From Rhexocercosporidium sp. MPI-PUGE-AT-0058 (Eukaryota > Ascomycota > Leotiomycetes > Helotiales): a DNA stretch of 64,000 nucleotides. Both the position numbers and the translations under genes were made by a program. Below, piece by piece: positions 44,541 through 57,002 of the stretch (its first letter is position 1; every line of letters begins with the position of its first letter). Under the pieces are notes generated by a model. It was not told the origin of the DNA. It saw only the letters and a program-made list of their open reading frames with translations, and made no database searches. Location of the stretch: positions 1,302,001 to 1,366,000 of the forward strand of contig JAGTJL010000011.1 in NCBI GenBank assembly GCA_020746875.1. The letters run 5' to 3'.

Positions 44541-47500
44541 CCCAAAAATGAGGCTGAGAACGGCGCGCTTATATAGTAGAGCTTAGGGCCGGCGTCGTCG
44601 TTGACTCCCAGAAATGTCGGTGTGAATCACAAAGACAGCAACAGAGAGCCCAGCTGGCGTGAATGAGAACGCCGGAGGTGTATTATGAGTTTAAGAGTGA
44701 ATACCGGGCTAAACACCTCATGCTGGGGGGACCCGACGATGGATAGAGTTGTATAGCCTTGTGGGGCGAATGTGTGCGGTGTTTGTCTCTGGAGCTGTGA
44801 AGGTCACGCCGCATTGCGCATGAAATCCGATAAGCACGGTGAGACAACGAGCTGCTAGCCAGAACCGACCATTTAGATGTCAGTGGGGTTAAATATCTTG
44901 AACTGCGAAGTGGTGATGGATTGAGGATGGGGATGTCGATGCTCGCTTGCTTTCAGAAATGACAAAGGCTGGTTGTGGCTATGCTGCATTGGGCTTTAGG
45001 CAATCGTCCGCCTCTTCCAAGTCAAAAAAAGCCAAGAGGAAGGCGTTAATACCACAGCGCCACATGAAACTTAGAGAACTGATTCGAACCCATTCCGAAA
45101 AGGTTTTAAGGAATGAAAGTTGAAAGGGGATTGAACAATCACGTGACCTGGGGCTGAAATTAGGGGCCTTCGGTGAGTGATTGCGGGGTTTCAAGACAAG
45201 GATTTAGTATTGACCTTCCGGGGTTATGGAAGCTTCCTATTGATATCGAACATCTGAAAGACGGACCTTTTGCGCCTATCCCAGTTATTGGTACTGGAGG
45301 TACTCTATTACATTCTTCAAAAAGCAAAAAGCTTCATCACATGACCTCCCGCCAAGTATTTGGCTAACTCTATTCTCACTTGCTACTTTCTTCCCCAACT
45401 TCTATTCGTAGACGTCGTAAGTCCCTAAACGTATTCAAACACTCCCTCGGTTCATCATCTAAAAAAGATGAAAGAAAGCCCCTCGGTCTGACACAAAGCG
45501 ACAAAGTAAGCAATCTCTATACCCTGGTCCAAGTTCATATTCAGCGCCACTGCAAGTTGACAAATAGCCCTCCATGACGAACATACTCATTTCCCTCTTT
45601 CGTAAAGACTTCATATGCTGTCGCTTTCGTTGGATGCTCTCACCGAACTCTTAGATACCCGCAGTGGTTCGCCTCCCCGAGCGAGCCATCACGTGCTGAC
45701 ACACACATCCCTTTTCCCCGCTATGGAGTAGTTCTCCTGGATTGTTCCTGGTCTTCTCTTGCATATAGGGCTCAGAAGTTCATTTCGTCAGGCAGTGCTT
45801 CGGTGGTATAAGGGATACAACCATGTTCGTCGAATGATTGGAGATCTCGGGTTTGCGAGCAGTCCATATCAGCGTCTCGATACACTTGAAGTTGACTAGC
45901 ACTTTCGTATGAACACTTTGTCGGGAATCGTATGCAGGAGGCGTATAATGTTTCTTCAGAAAAATGACAATTTCAAAATTTGATTTACAGGACTTTTACT
46001 GTGTTTGAAACCGCAAATATGGATTCGATAAATTCAATCCACCATGAGGTTTTCCCAGTCACTTCATAAGCAATCAACCAAACAGGCCCAAATCCAAGCC
46101 CACACAACACTTCTCTAACAGTCTAGACTTCTTCACCGAGTACAATGTAACCTATCCAGCCATCTCGCTAAACTAGTAAGCTAATCTGGCGGATAACCTA
46201 CAGCAGCCGACAAGATCCACTTCCCTTCCAGGCAATTTGCAAACCAAACCTGACCTTCAAGGAGGACCCTATACGAACATTCAGATGTCACAGGACAGAC
46301 ACAGCCTACAAACTACCTACGATGAACTCGGTGGCTCTCGGAGACAGAAGCCGAAGACATCCATTCGAAATGAGATATGTCAGGCTCGTGAACATGAGCA
46401 CAGCATTCACGAAACACCATCCAGCCAAGGTAGATCTTCAAGCCGGGCAGGAGACGGATTGATACACCGAGAGGGCGGCGTTACATCAATATCCGTATCT
46501 TGAACAGTTATTGGAGCTAAGCTGGGATATGATGTCGGTTTGAGCATTCAATTTGGGTATTTGCCGACGATGAGATGAACCCAGCCGAAGTTCTAATATA
46601 CAAGTGCTTGGTATGTTGGTTGCATTCGTACACCGCTCACGATGGTGGCTTCATGCGATATTTGCTGGCGTTGACGTGTCATGACAGATTAGGTGTCGAC
46701 TGGTAAGTGAGGAAGACCAGTGACAGCATTTTGATGCAGGCAAAATCTTGTATGCAACAGCTCTTTACGGCACAGGAATACTTGCAAGCTACTTCAAAGA
46801 TTTGAAAGATTTTGTGGAGCTTCTATGCACGAGCGCTTGCTACTGCTTTCGTTCACCGAGACCGATTACGGGTGTTTTGGACATCATGAACAATCCTTCT
46901 CTACCAGCGAACTGTCAATTAAATCAATGCCTCGTACTTCGAAGTACGGGTTTAGTAGGTCCATAACTCTCCAAGAACTCGTTCATACAATCTTATCTGT
47001 CCTCGTCCCTTCAATGTCAATGCCTCGAAGGAAGTGTAAGTGCTCGGGAAACCTGTGTGTCTGGTGGCTAACTTCCGCCACGATTTCCCTGACATATCTC
47101 AACCACGACACTTTTTGAGGCGTTGCCTTGAGAATTCCCAAACTTCAAGTCTAGTTAGTCACAAGCAAGCAGCACCAGATGCTTCCCGCAGATCAATCTC
47201 AAAATCCTCATTGACGACTTACGATCCTTTCGCGAGACTTTAGCGATCAAAGACGAGGCAATGCAACCCCAACCCCTATCCAGACTCTCGTGTCGGTATT
47301 TCGATCCCAAATACCTACCACGCTCTTACTTCACTCCAAGCACCGCGATAACCAAATATATGTGCATAGGTCTACCAGCCTTCCAAATACTGTTCCGAAC
47401 AACATCGAGTTTGAACACGCCCTACCGAAATGACCCTCACATCGACATGACAGATACCCTACAAGTCGGAAGATCCAAGCAGCATATAAATTGCAGGCAG

Positions 47501-47865
47501 TATAACGCATGACTGTGCAATACAGCGTGAAAGGGTTTTCCATATTGAACACTGTTGGAGCTTCTTCACGAGATGGGATGAAAGTGTCGAGTACCTTGCC
47601 TCTTCACGGCCGAGTGAAAATGATTTGAGAAGAGTTGAATTTACAATGTCAGATTGTCAGATGAGTGAAATTCATGTAAATCTACAGCAGACTTGGAGGA
47701 AACTTGTTCTATGATGTCACTTCAAGACACATAGAAAGGCAGAGATCTCAGAACAGGTTGAATGAATATGTGAATATGGAAAGCCAATATTGTTAGGAGC
47801 CCGCTTATTCATTGAACGCAACAAACGATCGTACAGGTGTATTGCCCTTTCCAACAGCAGATTTA
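44541..47865. other. 3.3 kb intergenic region with no convincing gene
   Basis: Base composition is normal and several frames of 60-100 codons exist on the plus strand (for example 45173-45367, 46237-46503 and 46825-47118). None starts and ends convincingly or shows a domain, and no intron chain links them. A tRNA-Asp-like stretch lies at 45796-45866. Confidence 0.45.
45796..45866 (+). tRNA. tRNA-Asp-like relic
   Basis: CTTCGGTGGTATAAGGGATA resembles the 5' half of fungal tRNA-Asp (TCTTCGGTGGTATAGTGG). It is followed by a GTC triplet in anticodon position and by GAGATCTCGGGTTTGCGAG in place of the T arm. The acceptor and anticodon stems do not pair well, so this is probably a degenerate copy, if real at all. 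Confidence 0.3.
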
Positions 47866-49227
47866 TCAAACTCCTTGTTCATCCCTCTGAAAACCCTGTC
47901 TCCCCCTTCCAATACGATCCGCTAACCCCATATTTCCAGCCTTCTTATGAAGCCCATTGATAAAATCTCCTTTATCTCCATACTTCGAAGACCGTGCCCT
48001 AGCCTTGTCCTCGGCTTCACGTGTGATCTTCTCCTGCTCTGCCAAAGCCGCCAGACGCTTCTCCCGGTCAAGGTCTAGACTCGAAGCATCCTGTTGCATG
48101 GCAGCCAACTTACGTTGCCGTTCTGCCTCTTTGTCTTCGCTAGGGGGGTCTCGTGATGATGGTGCAGGCTGGCGTTCTTCTCTCCTGTCATAACCTCCAT
48201 TGCGATGGTTGTCATATCCACCCCGTCTGTTCGTCCCATTACTTCTAGACTCGCGAGCAGGGTATGATTGACGTCGATCAGGTGATCTCCGTCGTTCTGG
48301 CGAGGGGGACCTTGATCCTGCAGAAGATGTATTCCGCCTCTTCTTGCGATCATAGTCTCGGTCTCTTGTAGCACGATCTCTTCCACGATCTTCTGGTGAA
48401 GCAGACCGTCTTCTGGGCCTGTCAAAGCCGTCTCGCCTTCTGGGTGGGCTTGCAGATCTTGAAGACGCCGAAGATGAATTCCTGCGTCTCTTGCGACCGT
48501 AATCTCGATCCCTCTCCGACTTGATCCTTGCTCGGTCATCTGGTGATACTGATCTCCTTCGAGATGTCGATCGTCTCCGTCGGTGCTCTGTTCTGCTACT
48601 CCTGTGCCCATCTGCATCGTCCCTACGTCTGCGCTTCCTTACGCTACGCTCCTCCGAAGTTTCACGATGCCGGTGGTGATGTCTGTGTCGCCGTTTCTCT
48701 TTCTTCTCCTTCGAGTCTTCAGCCTGACCTGCAGCTGCGAGCATTTGCCTGCGCTTGATCGGGTCGTTCATCATAGCTTCATAGGCTGCCTGCTCTTGTC
48801 TCTTGATCGCCAACATCGGATCTTCCCTAACCTTCGCCGCTGTGTCCCGTAGAGTATTCGCATGCTGTAATGCCATGAAACTGTCTTCTGCGGCTTGTTT
48901 CTCCAGCTTCTTGTGCTCCACACCTTTAATCAGCGGATCGATTCGTCGCTTGCCCAACAGATACCCTTCCATCTCCTCTGTGGTTCCAGCTTGGCCACTC
49001 GACGGTCCTTGGTACATCCAATCTACACGGTCGACTCGCTTTCGGCTTCCTGCTGCCTCGAGTTCGCGCTGAATCTCTTCCTTCTTCTGCTCCTCTTTGA
49101 GTTCCTTGATCCGTAGATCCGTCTTCTTCCTCTCCTCCAGCGCCTTGTTCTCTTCTTCCCACACCCGCCTCTGATTGCTCATGAGCACGGGATGCCATGA
49201 CTTCTTCAAGTTGAGATCGCCACCCAT
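47866..49227 (-). CDS. cwc25: Pre-mRNA-splicing factor CWC25
   Basis: Single-exon gene of 453 residues. The N terminus [20 protein letters not shown] and the [13 protein letters not shown] segment are the signature (CIR domain) of CWC25, the nuclear factor that joins the spliceosome after Prp2 action and supports the first transesterification. The motifs [12 protein letters not shown] and [14 protein letters not shown] also match the family. The second half is a long Arg/Ser/Asp-rich, coiled-coil and RS-like tail with repeated SASPPRRR and RDRDY units. The C-terminal [16 protein letters not shown] is also typical. The ATG at 49227 begins the conserved segment, so the start is firm. It shares a 444-bp divergent promoter with csn2. 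Confidence 0.95.
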   Translation of the reverse strand: MGGDLNLKKSWHPVLMSNQRRVWEEENKALEERKKTDLRIKELKEEQKKEEIQRELEAAGSRKRVDRVDWMYQGPSSGQAGTTEEMEGYLLGKRRIDPLIKGVEHKKLEKQAAEDSFMALQHANTLRDTAAKVREDPMLAIKRQEQAAYEAMMNDPIKRRQMLAAAGQAEDSKEKKEKRRHRHHHRHRETSEERSVRKRRRRDDADGHRSSRTEHRRRRSTSRRRSVSPDDRARIKSERDRDYGRKRRRNSSSASSRSASPPRRRDGFDRPRRRSASPEDRGRDRATRDRDYDRKKRRNTSSAGSRSPSPERRRSPDRRQSYPARESRSNGTNRRGGYDNHRNGGYDRREERQPAPSSRDPPSEDKEAERQRKLAAMQQDASSLDLDREKRLAALAEQEKITREAEDKARARSSKYGDKGDFINGLHKKAGNMGLADRIGRGRQGFQRDEQGV

Positions 49228-49671
49228 GTTGTTGGTATTGGGCGGTAGTTTGCTATTTGCGATGTGAAAAGGCTGGTGATTGTTGCGGCATATACCAGGA
49301 AGCGCCCCTGCGAATTATTCCTGTAATTCAGGATTGCAGAATACAGAGGCGGGTGGTTTGTCGCAGTGAGTTCGTTGATAAATAATAAAAGGACGAGGCG
49401 CAAGATTTCCAGGTGAACCGTGGGGCAGGTCTCGGGTGACGCTAGGCTATATTCGGACACAGCCAATCAGCAACCGTTCAAGCTCTAGGCAAACAGTGGC
49501 CGCCTTCGAGCTTCGTAGCCTTGGACTTAACCTCGTCGAAATATCACCACCTTCTACAAAACATCTCAACGAAACATCTCAACATCCAACAGCTCGAGTC
49601 GCAGTTCATTTTGAGATCTTTACGCACAAGACTTTAGACTTCTCTTAGTCTGTCTGTCGCCAGCGACAAAG
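49228..49671. promoter_or_regulatory. Bidirectional promoter between cwc25 and csn2
   Basis: The two ATGs (49227 minus, 49672 plus) are 444 bp apart and divergent. The csn2 side has a CTTAGTCTGTCTGTCGCCAG-type pyrimidine-rich stretch before its ATG. No TATA box stands out, as is usual for fungal housekeeping genes. Confidence 0.6.
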
Positions 49672-51468
49672 ATGTCTGACGACGATGATTTCATGCAAGA
49701 TTCGGATCAGGAGGGGTAGGTCAAGCTCCTAGCCTTTTGAGATAATGTTCTGAAAGGTATAGGTATGATTTTGAATATGAAGAAGATGACGAGGAAGAGG
49801 GCGGTGATGTCGATATTGAGAACAAATATTACAATGCCAAGCAACTGAAGACCACCGATGCTCAAGGCGCCATCGAAGAGTTTCTGGGAGTTCCAGCCCT
49901 GGAACAAGAGAAAGGCGATTGGGGCTTCAAGGGTCTGAAGCAGGCGATTAAATTGGAGTTCAAGCTTGCACTGTACGATAAGGTATGGTCGCCGCCCAGC
50001 AGTGTGAAGTTATGCTGATTTGTAGGCCGTTGAACATTACAAGGAACTACTCACCTACGTCAAGAGTGCAGTCACGCGAAACTATTCCGAGAAATCTATC
50101 AACAACATCCTTGACTACATAGAGAAGGGCTCCGAGGATGAGGCAGCCGGTCGGTGTATGGAGGAGTTCTACTCGCAGACTCTGCAATCCTTCCAAAGTA
50201 CAAACAACGAACGTCTGTGGCTCAAGACCAATATCAAATTGGCAAAGCTCTACCTCGACCGAAAAGACTACGCTACCGTCACAAAGAAGCTACGAGAGCT
50301 GCACAAGGCGTGTGAGAGAGAAGACGGCTCGGATGACCCCAGCAAGGGAACCTATTCGTTGGAGATTTATGCCCTCGAGATCCAGATGTACGCCGAGACA
50401 AAGAACAACAAGCAGTTGAAGAGACTCTACGAGCGAGCCTTGAAGGTCAAATCCGCCGTTCCACATCCGAAGATCATGGGAATCATTCGGGAATGTGGTG
50501 GAAAGATGCATATGAGTGAGGAAAACTGGAAGGATGCTCAGAGTGACTTCTTCGAGTCGTTCCGAAATTACGATGAAGCTGGTTCACTGCAGAGAATCCA
50601 GGTTCTCAAGTACCTTGTCCTCACAACAATGCTGATGAAGTCCGACATCAATCCCTTCGAGTCTCAAGAGACGAAGCCCTACAAGAACGATCCTCGAATT
50701 GCCGCAATGACCGATCTGGTTGATGCTTATCAACGAGATGATATCCATCAATACGAGTCTGTCCTCAATAATAACCGAGACCTTCTCTCTGATCCGTTCA
50801 TCGCCGAAAACATTGACGAGGTTACCAGGAACATGCGCACGAAGGCGGTCTTGAAACTCATCGCGCCATACACCCGATTCAACCTTGCCTTTGTTGGAAA
50901 GGCTCTAAAGATCCCAGTTCCTGAAGTTCAAGATATTCTTGGATTCCTCATCGTCGACAAGAAAGTCCAGGGAAAGATCAATCAACAAGACGGTACTGTC
51001 GAGATCGAGGATAACAGTGATGCTGAGCGATTACGAGCCATGTCAGAATGGACCTCTGCGATTGACTCCCTCTACCGCACTGTGTTCTCCGATGGCGATG
51101 GATTTAAGATGCCCGAAGTCCAGCAGACAGGTGATGACTATATGTCCAACCCTTACGGACTTGCCAACGTCGGAACGAAACTTACCTGGGGACCAGCTAA
51201 GCATAAGGGTGGGAGGAAGAAGATGGCAATTAGTGGTTAGTCGGCTTATCGAATTGCTGTTCTCACAGCGATTTGGTGTTGCTGGCTAATTTCTAACCAT
51301 TTTCTTCCTCTAGGCGGCTCCACTGGTCCATTCTCCACTGATCAACCCTCTAATGGTCCATCTTCCGGGAATCCCAACATGTTATGGGGTATTCTTCCTA
51401 CCGGTGAGACTGTCTTTGGCTCCCACGTCGGCCCAAATGATTTGCTCCCTGGCCACACTTTATTGTGA
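49672..51468 (+). CDS. csn2: COP9 signalosome complex subunit 2
   Basis: Core PCI-domain subunit of the COP9 signalosome, the nuclear complex that removes Nedd8 from cullins; in fungi it affects development and light response. Four exons (49672-49715, 49763-49982, 50026-51235, 51314-51468) with GT-AG introns of 47, 43 and 78 bp give 542 residues. The acidic N terminus (MSDDDDFMQDSDQEGYDFEYEEDDEEE) and ENKYYNAKQLK are typical of CSN2, as are NFKQAIK-like GLKQAIKLEFKL, the helical repeats and the PCI end (APYTRFNLAFVGKALKIPVPEVQDIL, then DKKVQGKINQQDG). The last exon adds about 50 residues beyond the conserved part. The complete reading frame indicates a functional gene. Confidence 0.95.
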
Positions 51469-52270
51469 GACATGAGACGAAAGACCTAGAACGCTCATTG
51501 GCTTTTTTCGAGGTGATACGCAAAGCGAATGAATAATGATCTCAACGAATGGACATGGACTTGGGCTACGGGGGGTTTTGTGGCGCATGAGGTCAGACCA
51601 TTCACTCGGAATTTGTACTTTACAGCAGGCGAGCAAGGACGAGTGAGAAATGGCATCGCTTGCATACCTACATCACATAGCATTAGGACAGGTAACAATG
51701 CATCGGAAGTGAAGTCCATTCGTTTTTGTCATTCTTTAAAAATAAACATACCCTGGCCCTGCTTTTCAATTTGGCATTTCTCGGCTTGACGGCTTCTATG
51801 TATTTCGTGCGCTTTGCTGTATGCCTTCAATTGCATTGCTTGGAATCGGAGCACTCTTTCCCAGGCGGTTTTTCCTCTGCGGCTGTGATTTGATGTGCTT
51901 GCTTAGTGGGTCTTTTTCTCTTGTGTCACATGAAAGTTTGAAGGTTTGTGTAGTAGTGGACGTACAGATACGACATGATCTCATTCTTACATTTAATACA
52001 TTGATTATTACTAGATTTGGGTACATTTCTTACACTTTCCTTCTCAGTCTACCTGACGCATTAGTATATACAAAGTTCTGGGCAACAATGGGCGAGAAGG
52101 ATACTGTTCGCAGTCACCGACGTCCAGGGCCATGAACGTCCTCTGGTAATTGTACCAGATCTGTAGGTTGGGGCATTGCCATCCTCTCCTCAATCTCTCA
52201 GCCTCAAATTCCACATCCTTGTCGAAGTCGAATGTTCCTCTATAGATGATATCCCAATCTCGCAATCCCT
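51469..52270. other. Region between convergent csn2 and lip2
   Basis: The 3' ends of two convergent genes. The minus-strand frame immediately after the lip2 stop (52044-52277) is open and protein-like (DWDIIYRGTFDFDKDVEFEA), but starts with a non-ATG codon and is not called. Confidence 0.4.
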
Positions 52271-53419
52271 TCACCAAAAATCATCTTCCCAATCATGTCT
52301 CCAAGGCTCCGTCTCCAGCTTATACGCCGCCAAAAGCTTCTCAGGGACATCTAAATCTTCAATCCCAACCTTAACCACGCACTCCTCGCCACCCTCCCCT
52401 ACCAGTCCCCTCGCAAATTCCCTCGCCCAGGTCCTAGCCACAATCCCCGGCTTCATTCTCGCTCTCAACTGCACCCCATTCTTCCCCTGCAGGCTCTCCA
52501 ACCACGGCCTCCTCCCCTCCCCACCCCTCTCCTTCTCCGCCGCCAAAATCGCATCCTCCATTGCCCTGGGAATCCCCTCAGTCTTCCCCTCAACATACCT
52601 CCCCCACTCCCACGCCCCGCTCTCTTCCCCCAGATCCCTCATGCTAACCACGCCCTTCCCTACGAGTCCACATGCGACGATACGGTCGAACCATCGTAAG
52701 TCTGTGTTTACGTTTAATCCGACACCGTAACTTGTGATGTTCCGCCGTAAATGCACACCGAGGGCAGCGATCTTCCTCTCGCCGCTCTCGTCCCATACAC
52801 CAGGGTTCTCGGTGCGAATCCCTTTCAGCGTCCAGTGTGCTAGAGTGTTGATCGTACTCTGCTCGAGGAGGTTCACGTAGCAGCGTACGCTGATGCCTTT
52901 TGGCCATTGGCTGTACACCGGTACATTGCCACTCTGCCTTCCCTTCCCCTTCTCTCCATTCTCCGCTTCCCCAATTCCAGATCCCCCTACGGCGGCAGAT
53001 GGAGATGATATAGCTGGCAAAGCTAAAGGCTTCAGATCCAAAATCGGATATACAACCAACTGTCCCGGTCCATGAAATGTCGTCTGCCCGCCTCTCAACG
53101 TAGGAACCACAGCCGCCCACTCGGGATTTCTGTATTTATTATGTGACGTCTTCCTTAACGGACTCAGCGGCGCTTTCAATAACGCTATCTGTTCGGAAGA
53201 TAGCGAATCGTGTTCGCGGCGCCCGGTCGTGTACACGGGTGTAGGCACGAATGTGAGGATCGTAGGTGGTGGAGGAGTGCTAGGTGTGCTGGTGGAGAGA
53301 GAGGCTTTATAGGTGAGAAATTGGGAGACGAGGTGCGTTTGAAGGGTTTGCACGATGTGGAAGGGTGTTATGCTTGGGAGGTGGATGTGCCGTATTAGGA
53401 GGGTTGGAAGGGGGGGCAT
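52271..53419 (-). CDS. lip2: Mitochondrial octanoyl-[acyl-carrier-protein]:protein transferase (LipB/Lip2)
   Basis: Transfers octanoyl from acyl carrier protein to the lipoyl domains of pyruvate dehydrogenase, 2-oxoglutarate dehydrogenase and the glycine cleavage H protein, the first committed step of lipoic acid synthesis in mitochondria. The single exon encodes 382 residues from the ATG at 53419. LipB motifs are clear: LRGGQTTFHGPGQLVVYP (about 108-125), the lysine motif KIAALG (K216) with HLRRNITSYGVGLNVN after it, and the catalytic cysteine in ACGLVGKGV (C250). A Pro/Ser/Thr-rich insert separates the first blocks. The N terminus is hydrophobic and basic enough for mitochondrial import. 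The longer open frame upstream begins at a TTG and is not used. Confidence 0.92.
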   Translation of the reverse strand: MPPLPTLLIRHIHLPSITPFHIVQTLQTHLVSQFLTYKASLSTSTPSTPPPPTILTFVPTPVYTTGRREHDSLSSEQIALLKAPLSPLRKTSHNKYRNPEWAAVVPTLRGGQTTFHGPGQLVVYPILDLKPLALPAISSPSAAVGGSGIGEAENGEKGKGRQSGNVPVYSQWPKGISVRCYVNLLEQSTINTLAHWTLKGIRTENPGVWDESGERKIAALGVHLRRNITSYGVGLNVNTDLRWFDRIVACGLVGKGVVSMRDLGEESGAWEWGRYVEGKTEGIPRAMEDAILAAEKERGGEGRRPWLESLQGKNGVQLRARMKPGIVARTWAREFARGLVGEGGEECVVKVGIEDLDVPEKLLAAYKLETEPWRHDWEDDFW

Positions 53420-54632
53420 TGAAGTGTTTTTTTTTTTCAACTCCTGAGAGAGGGTAGAGGAGAAGGAGAAGGTGAGAATTGGCGGCACTGTGGAGGATGT
53501 TTTCTTTGGTAGACGAGGCAACGAGGCTGTACATGCGGGAGTGGTTCATGATGGCTGCCGGACTCCCTTCCCTTTCATGTGGTCTCGATGGTTCATGACT
53601 TCCATTCTATCCAGGACCTCGATCATGGCATTTGAGAATCCAATACACGATCCGGAGACGGACCCGGATTCTTCAGCCACAATAAAACGAGTGATATTCC
53701 CCCCAGTGATTTGCAGGCTCAATACAACACACCTCGTCAAAGTTGATCTTATTTCTCAAAGAGAAGCGGACCTTGCATTGCTCTGAGCTTGTTTCCCGCT
53801 ATGTTTCCCGCTAGTATTTTAACGTATTCTTACAAGCATTATTTATAGCAGAGCCGTTTCTTATGAACAAGATCAGAAGTACGAAGTCTGTTGGCTCGCT
53901 TCTACTCCCTGTCTGTCCTAGAGCCACACAGCCTTCAACTCTTTCCCTTGTCACGGGCGAAAGCTCTCCTCTTTGTCTTCAATTTGCTAGCTCATCTGCG
54001 ATTGATCTGTCATTGCTTACTATAATTCTGCATTGCATTATACCCTTACTCGTGCCACCGAAGGGAAAGGCTGTATGAGAAATGATCTGTTTCCCCTCTT
54101 CTGAAGCATTTTTATGTCATTCTACCCCCTCCGATATCCATATCTACTAGCGATCCTTCATAGACTGCGCATCAATCAAGCGGTGTATGTTCGCTGTGCA
54201 GCCGATGGCTGAAGCAATATTGCGCCATCGTGGGAAAGGTGTGGGTGCCATTGAGGCTCTGCTTCTGCATTAGGGTGCCTGTGGCTAAGGACTGGGAACA
54301 ATTCATGTTGGAGCTGAGAGGCTGTAGCTATTCATTGGTGGGACTGCGCAATGTGTTTTCTTTTCCCGGGGCGCCTCTTCGCGAGCGTAGGAGAGCGTTG
54401 CTGAAAAGGGCAATTTATGAGTATCGATCGTCAGTGGCTGATGCAGCAATAAGGCTCGCGGTAAAGCAAGGCTGCTCAGTGGACCACTTCTGTATCTGCA
54501 CTTTTCACCAGTTGACATCCCAAGACAGTGCCTAGCTCTTTTAAAGTGGCTGCATTGCCTGGGCACTTACATTTCAGACACATCGTTCAGAATCAATAAC
54601 TTTCTCCCTGCGTCCATTTGTGAAGCGACACT
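53420..54632. other. Divergent intergenic region between lip2 and the HET gene
   Basis: Contains both promoters. A T-rich tract (53428-53438) lies just upstream of the lip2 ATG. No gene or RNA recognised. Confidence 0.45.
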
Positions 54633-57002
54633 ATGAAACGCTCTCACGAAGATGATGATGATGTGCCGGACAAGCGTGCAGAACATGTTCTGCCAGTCAA
54701 GAAGAAGCGCAAGTTTCAAGATGGGACTCCAGTATCGAATCCGAGGGAGGCTCTTCAAAGGGTGATAAAGAAAGTAGCCGGGCGATACCAGTTTCAGTCT
54801 CTCGGGCCAGACGAGGATATTCGCGTTTTGGTTCTCGAGCCCGGATTTCGTGCTGATGTTACCCAAGGAAGAGAGAAAGCCGATCCAGTAATATGCACCT
54901 TAATTCCAAGAGCCTTACCATCAACCCAAGCTGCGCCTAGCAAAAAGCCTCTCAGATACGAAGCGCTATCCTACTACTGGGGACAGGATGACGATGATGT
55001 CCCCATCACAATCATGGTTTATAAGCCCACCCGTGCTCGCCCTTCCATATTCGATATCACACAAAAAACGTTCTGGATCCGACCAAATCTACACGCAGCG
55101 CTCGTCGAATTGCGCTCTACGAAGAAACCGGTACATTTATGGGTCGATGCTCTGTGCATCAACCAGAAAGACGATGTGGAAAAAGCAGCCCAAGTCTCGA
55201 GGATGAACGAGATATACAGCGAAGCTTCCAATATTTGCATTTGGTTGGGCGTGGGCGAGATGGACCCGGAAACGAGCCAGGTGAACCCTGATGGTACAAA
55301 ATCGACATTTGAATTCATTCGTGATATGTTGAGTCTGAAACGTCTCGACCGATTGATTACCGACCCAACATCCGCCGGGCGATGGCTTGCTTTCGTCGAG
55401 CTCATGAGGAATAGGTGGTTCTCTCGCCGTTGGGTAGTTCAGGAGCTCGCTCTTGCAAAACAAGCTACCGTCCACTATGGTCAGCAAGTCATGCAATGGT
55501 CAGATTTCGCAGACGCAGTGGCACTTTTCGTTACGAAGCACGACCAAATCAACAGACTCCTCAAAAACTACAATCCTACCGATCCGGACCCCATCGGCGA
55601 TATGAGAGCTTTGGGCGCGAATACACTTGCTGAGGCGACAAGCAACCTTTTCCGGAAGTCAAAGGACGGTGCTATACAAGAAAGACTCTTAAGCTTAGAG
55701 ACTCTTGTTTCAACACTTCTAGCATTCGAAGCAACCAATCCTCTGGATACTGTATATGCTGTGCTGTCAATCGCCAACGACACTCCTTATTCCAACGTCC
55801 AGACCGCTGCGGCCACAGTCACTTCCCCGACCTCTGGAAACGTCGCAGAGGCAGGAGATCCCCGTATCGTGCCCAATTATGACAAAAGTCTCGCAGAATT
55901 GTGTTCCGATTTCATCGACTACTGCGTCGAGAAGTCAGAATCCCTAGATATCATCTGTCGGCACTGGGCTCCAGTTCCCAAAGACCAAAAGCAGCCCTTG
56001 CTGACTCTTCACGCCGAACTGGTCATGCCGACCTGGGTTTCTTCGATTGCCGGGTCTGCTTTTGGAGCGCCGGAAGTGGCCCTTCAAGGAAGGTCAAACG
56101 GAGATAGTCTCGTCGGTGTACCCAGTCGACAGCATCGAAAGAATTACAACGCCTCTGGTAATCTGAAGCCCGCCTTCAAGATTGAGAGACAAGTCAAAGT
56201 CACGCCTGTGTTACCGGACATGGGCAAGGATGAAAAGGTTGAGTCTTTGAGCCACCCCACCAGAGACGCAGAGACCGACAGCCAGGGTTCAGCTGTGACG
56301 GAAGAGAGTAAAACTGACCACGACGCTGCTCTAGCAGAAAAGACGGACCAAAAGCCAAGCCCATTGGACTCTGCAAAATGCCCTACCGCTCTTCTCTTCG
56401 CAAGGGGTCTGCGTTTGGATACAATCGGGAAGCTATCTCCTCGGGCTGCACAAGGCATGATTCTACAAGAAGTTCTAGAAATGGGAGGTTTAAATGCCGA
56501 CGACGATGACTTGAAGAAAGTTCCCGACTCACTGTGGCGAACGCTGGTTGCGGATAGAGGTCCCAACGACACAAACGCCCCCAGCTGGTATCACCGCGCA
56601 TGTCTGGAGTGTTTGGCACAAGTCACTCAGAATGGCGACCTCAGCACTGGTGCTTTGATTGAGAATACCAGCACGGCATCAACTATGGTCACCTTCCTCA
56701 AACGTGTGCAACAAGTGGTTTGGAATCGGAAGTTCCTGCTTTCGAAAGGCCCCGAAGACGACGAGGAGGAGAAGCTATTTGGACTAGCGCCTACTCATGC
56801 CCAGGAGGGAGATCTGATATGCGTATTGTTTGGATGCAGTGTGCCAGTGATCCTCAGAGAGATGAGGTCGGAGGACGATTGCTATTACTATTTCATTGGG
56901 GAGTCGTACATACATGGGATGATGGACGGAGAGGCCCTGACGCTGGGAAAGAGCCCACCAGAATTTCCTTATCATGATTATCAAGAGTTTAAGATTCGGT
57001 GA
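54633..57002 (+). CDS. HET-domain (heterokaryon incompatibility) protein
   Basis: Intact single-exon gene of 789 residues. HET motifs in order: RYEALSYYWG (108-117), HLWVDALCINQKD (168-180) with the following NEIYSEASNICIWLG (192-206), and the WFSRRWVVQELALAK block (262-276). HET domains belong to the TIR-like group and trigger cell death when partnered alleles differ or when an upstream receptor signals; the domain acts in the cytoplasm. The N terminus has an acidic patch and a basic KKKRK cluster that could be a nuclear signal. The C-terminal half has the usual second conserved region ending YHDYQEFKIR, preceded by GDLICVLFGCSVPVILRE, common in this family. The stop coincides with a possible donor (GGTGAGTAAG), so a short further exon is possible. 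Confidence 0.93.
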   Translation: MKRSHEDDDDVPDKRAEHVLPVKKKRKFQDGTPVSNPREALQRVIKKVAGRYQFQSLGPDEDIRVLVLEPGFRADVTQGREKADPVICTLIPRALPSTQAAPSKKPLRYEALSYYWGQDDDDVPITIMVYKPTRARPSIFDITQKTFWIRPNLHAALVELRSTKKPVHLWVDALCINQKDDVEKAAQVSRMNEIYSEASNICIWLGVGEMDPETSQVNPDGTKSTFEFIRDMLSLKRLDRLITDPTSAGRWLAFVELMRNRWFSRRWVVQELALAKQATVHYGQQVMQWSDFADAVALFVTKHDQINRLLKNYNPTDPDPIGDMRALGANTLAEATSNLFRKSKDGAIQERLLSLETLVSTLLAFEATNPLDTVYAVLSIANDTPYSNVQTAAATVTSPTSGNVAEAGDPRIVPNYDKSLAELCSDFIDYCVEKSESLDIICRHWAPVPKDQKQPLLTLHAELVMPTWVSSIAGSAFGAPEVALQGRSNGDSLVGVPSRQHRKNYNASGNLKPAFKIERQVKVTPVLPDMGKDEKVESLSHPTRDAETDSQGSAVTEESKTDHDAALAEKTDQKPSPLDSAKCPTALLFARGLRLDTIGKLSPRAAQGMILQEVLEMGGLNADDDDLKKVPDSLWRTLVADRGPNDTNAPSWYHRACLECLAQVTQNGDLSTGALIENTSTASTMVTFLKRVQQVVWNRKFLLSKGPEDDEEEKLFGLAPTHAQEGDLICVLFGCSVPVILREMRSEDDCYYYFIGESYIHGMMDGEALTLGKSPPEFPYHDYQEFKIR

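Noticed and set aside
44541..47865. A multi-exon gene built from frames at 45173, 46237, 46748 and 46825
   Set aside because: No consistent donor-acceptor pairs link them, and no segment resembles a known family.
52044..52277. A separate gene immediately after lip2
   Set aside because: No ATG start, and it overlaps the last codons of lip2 in another frame; probably 3' UTR.
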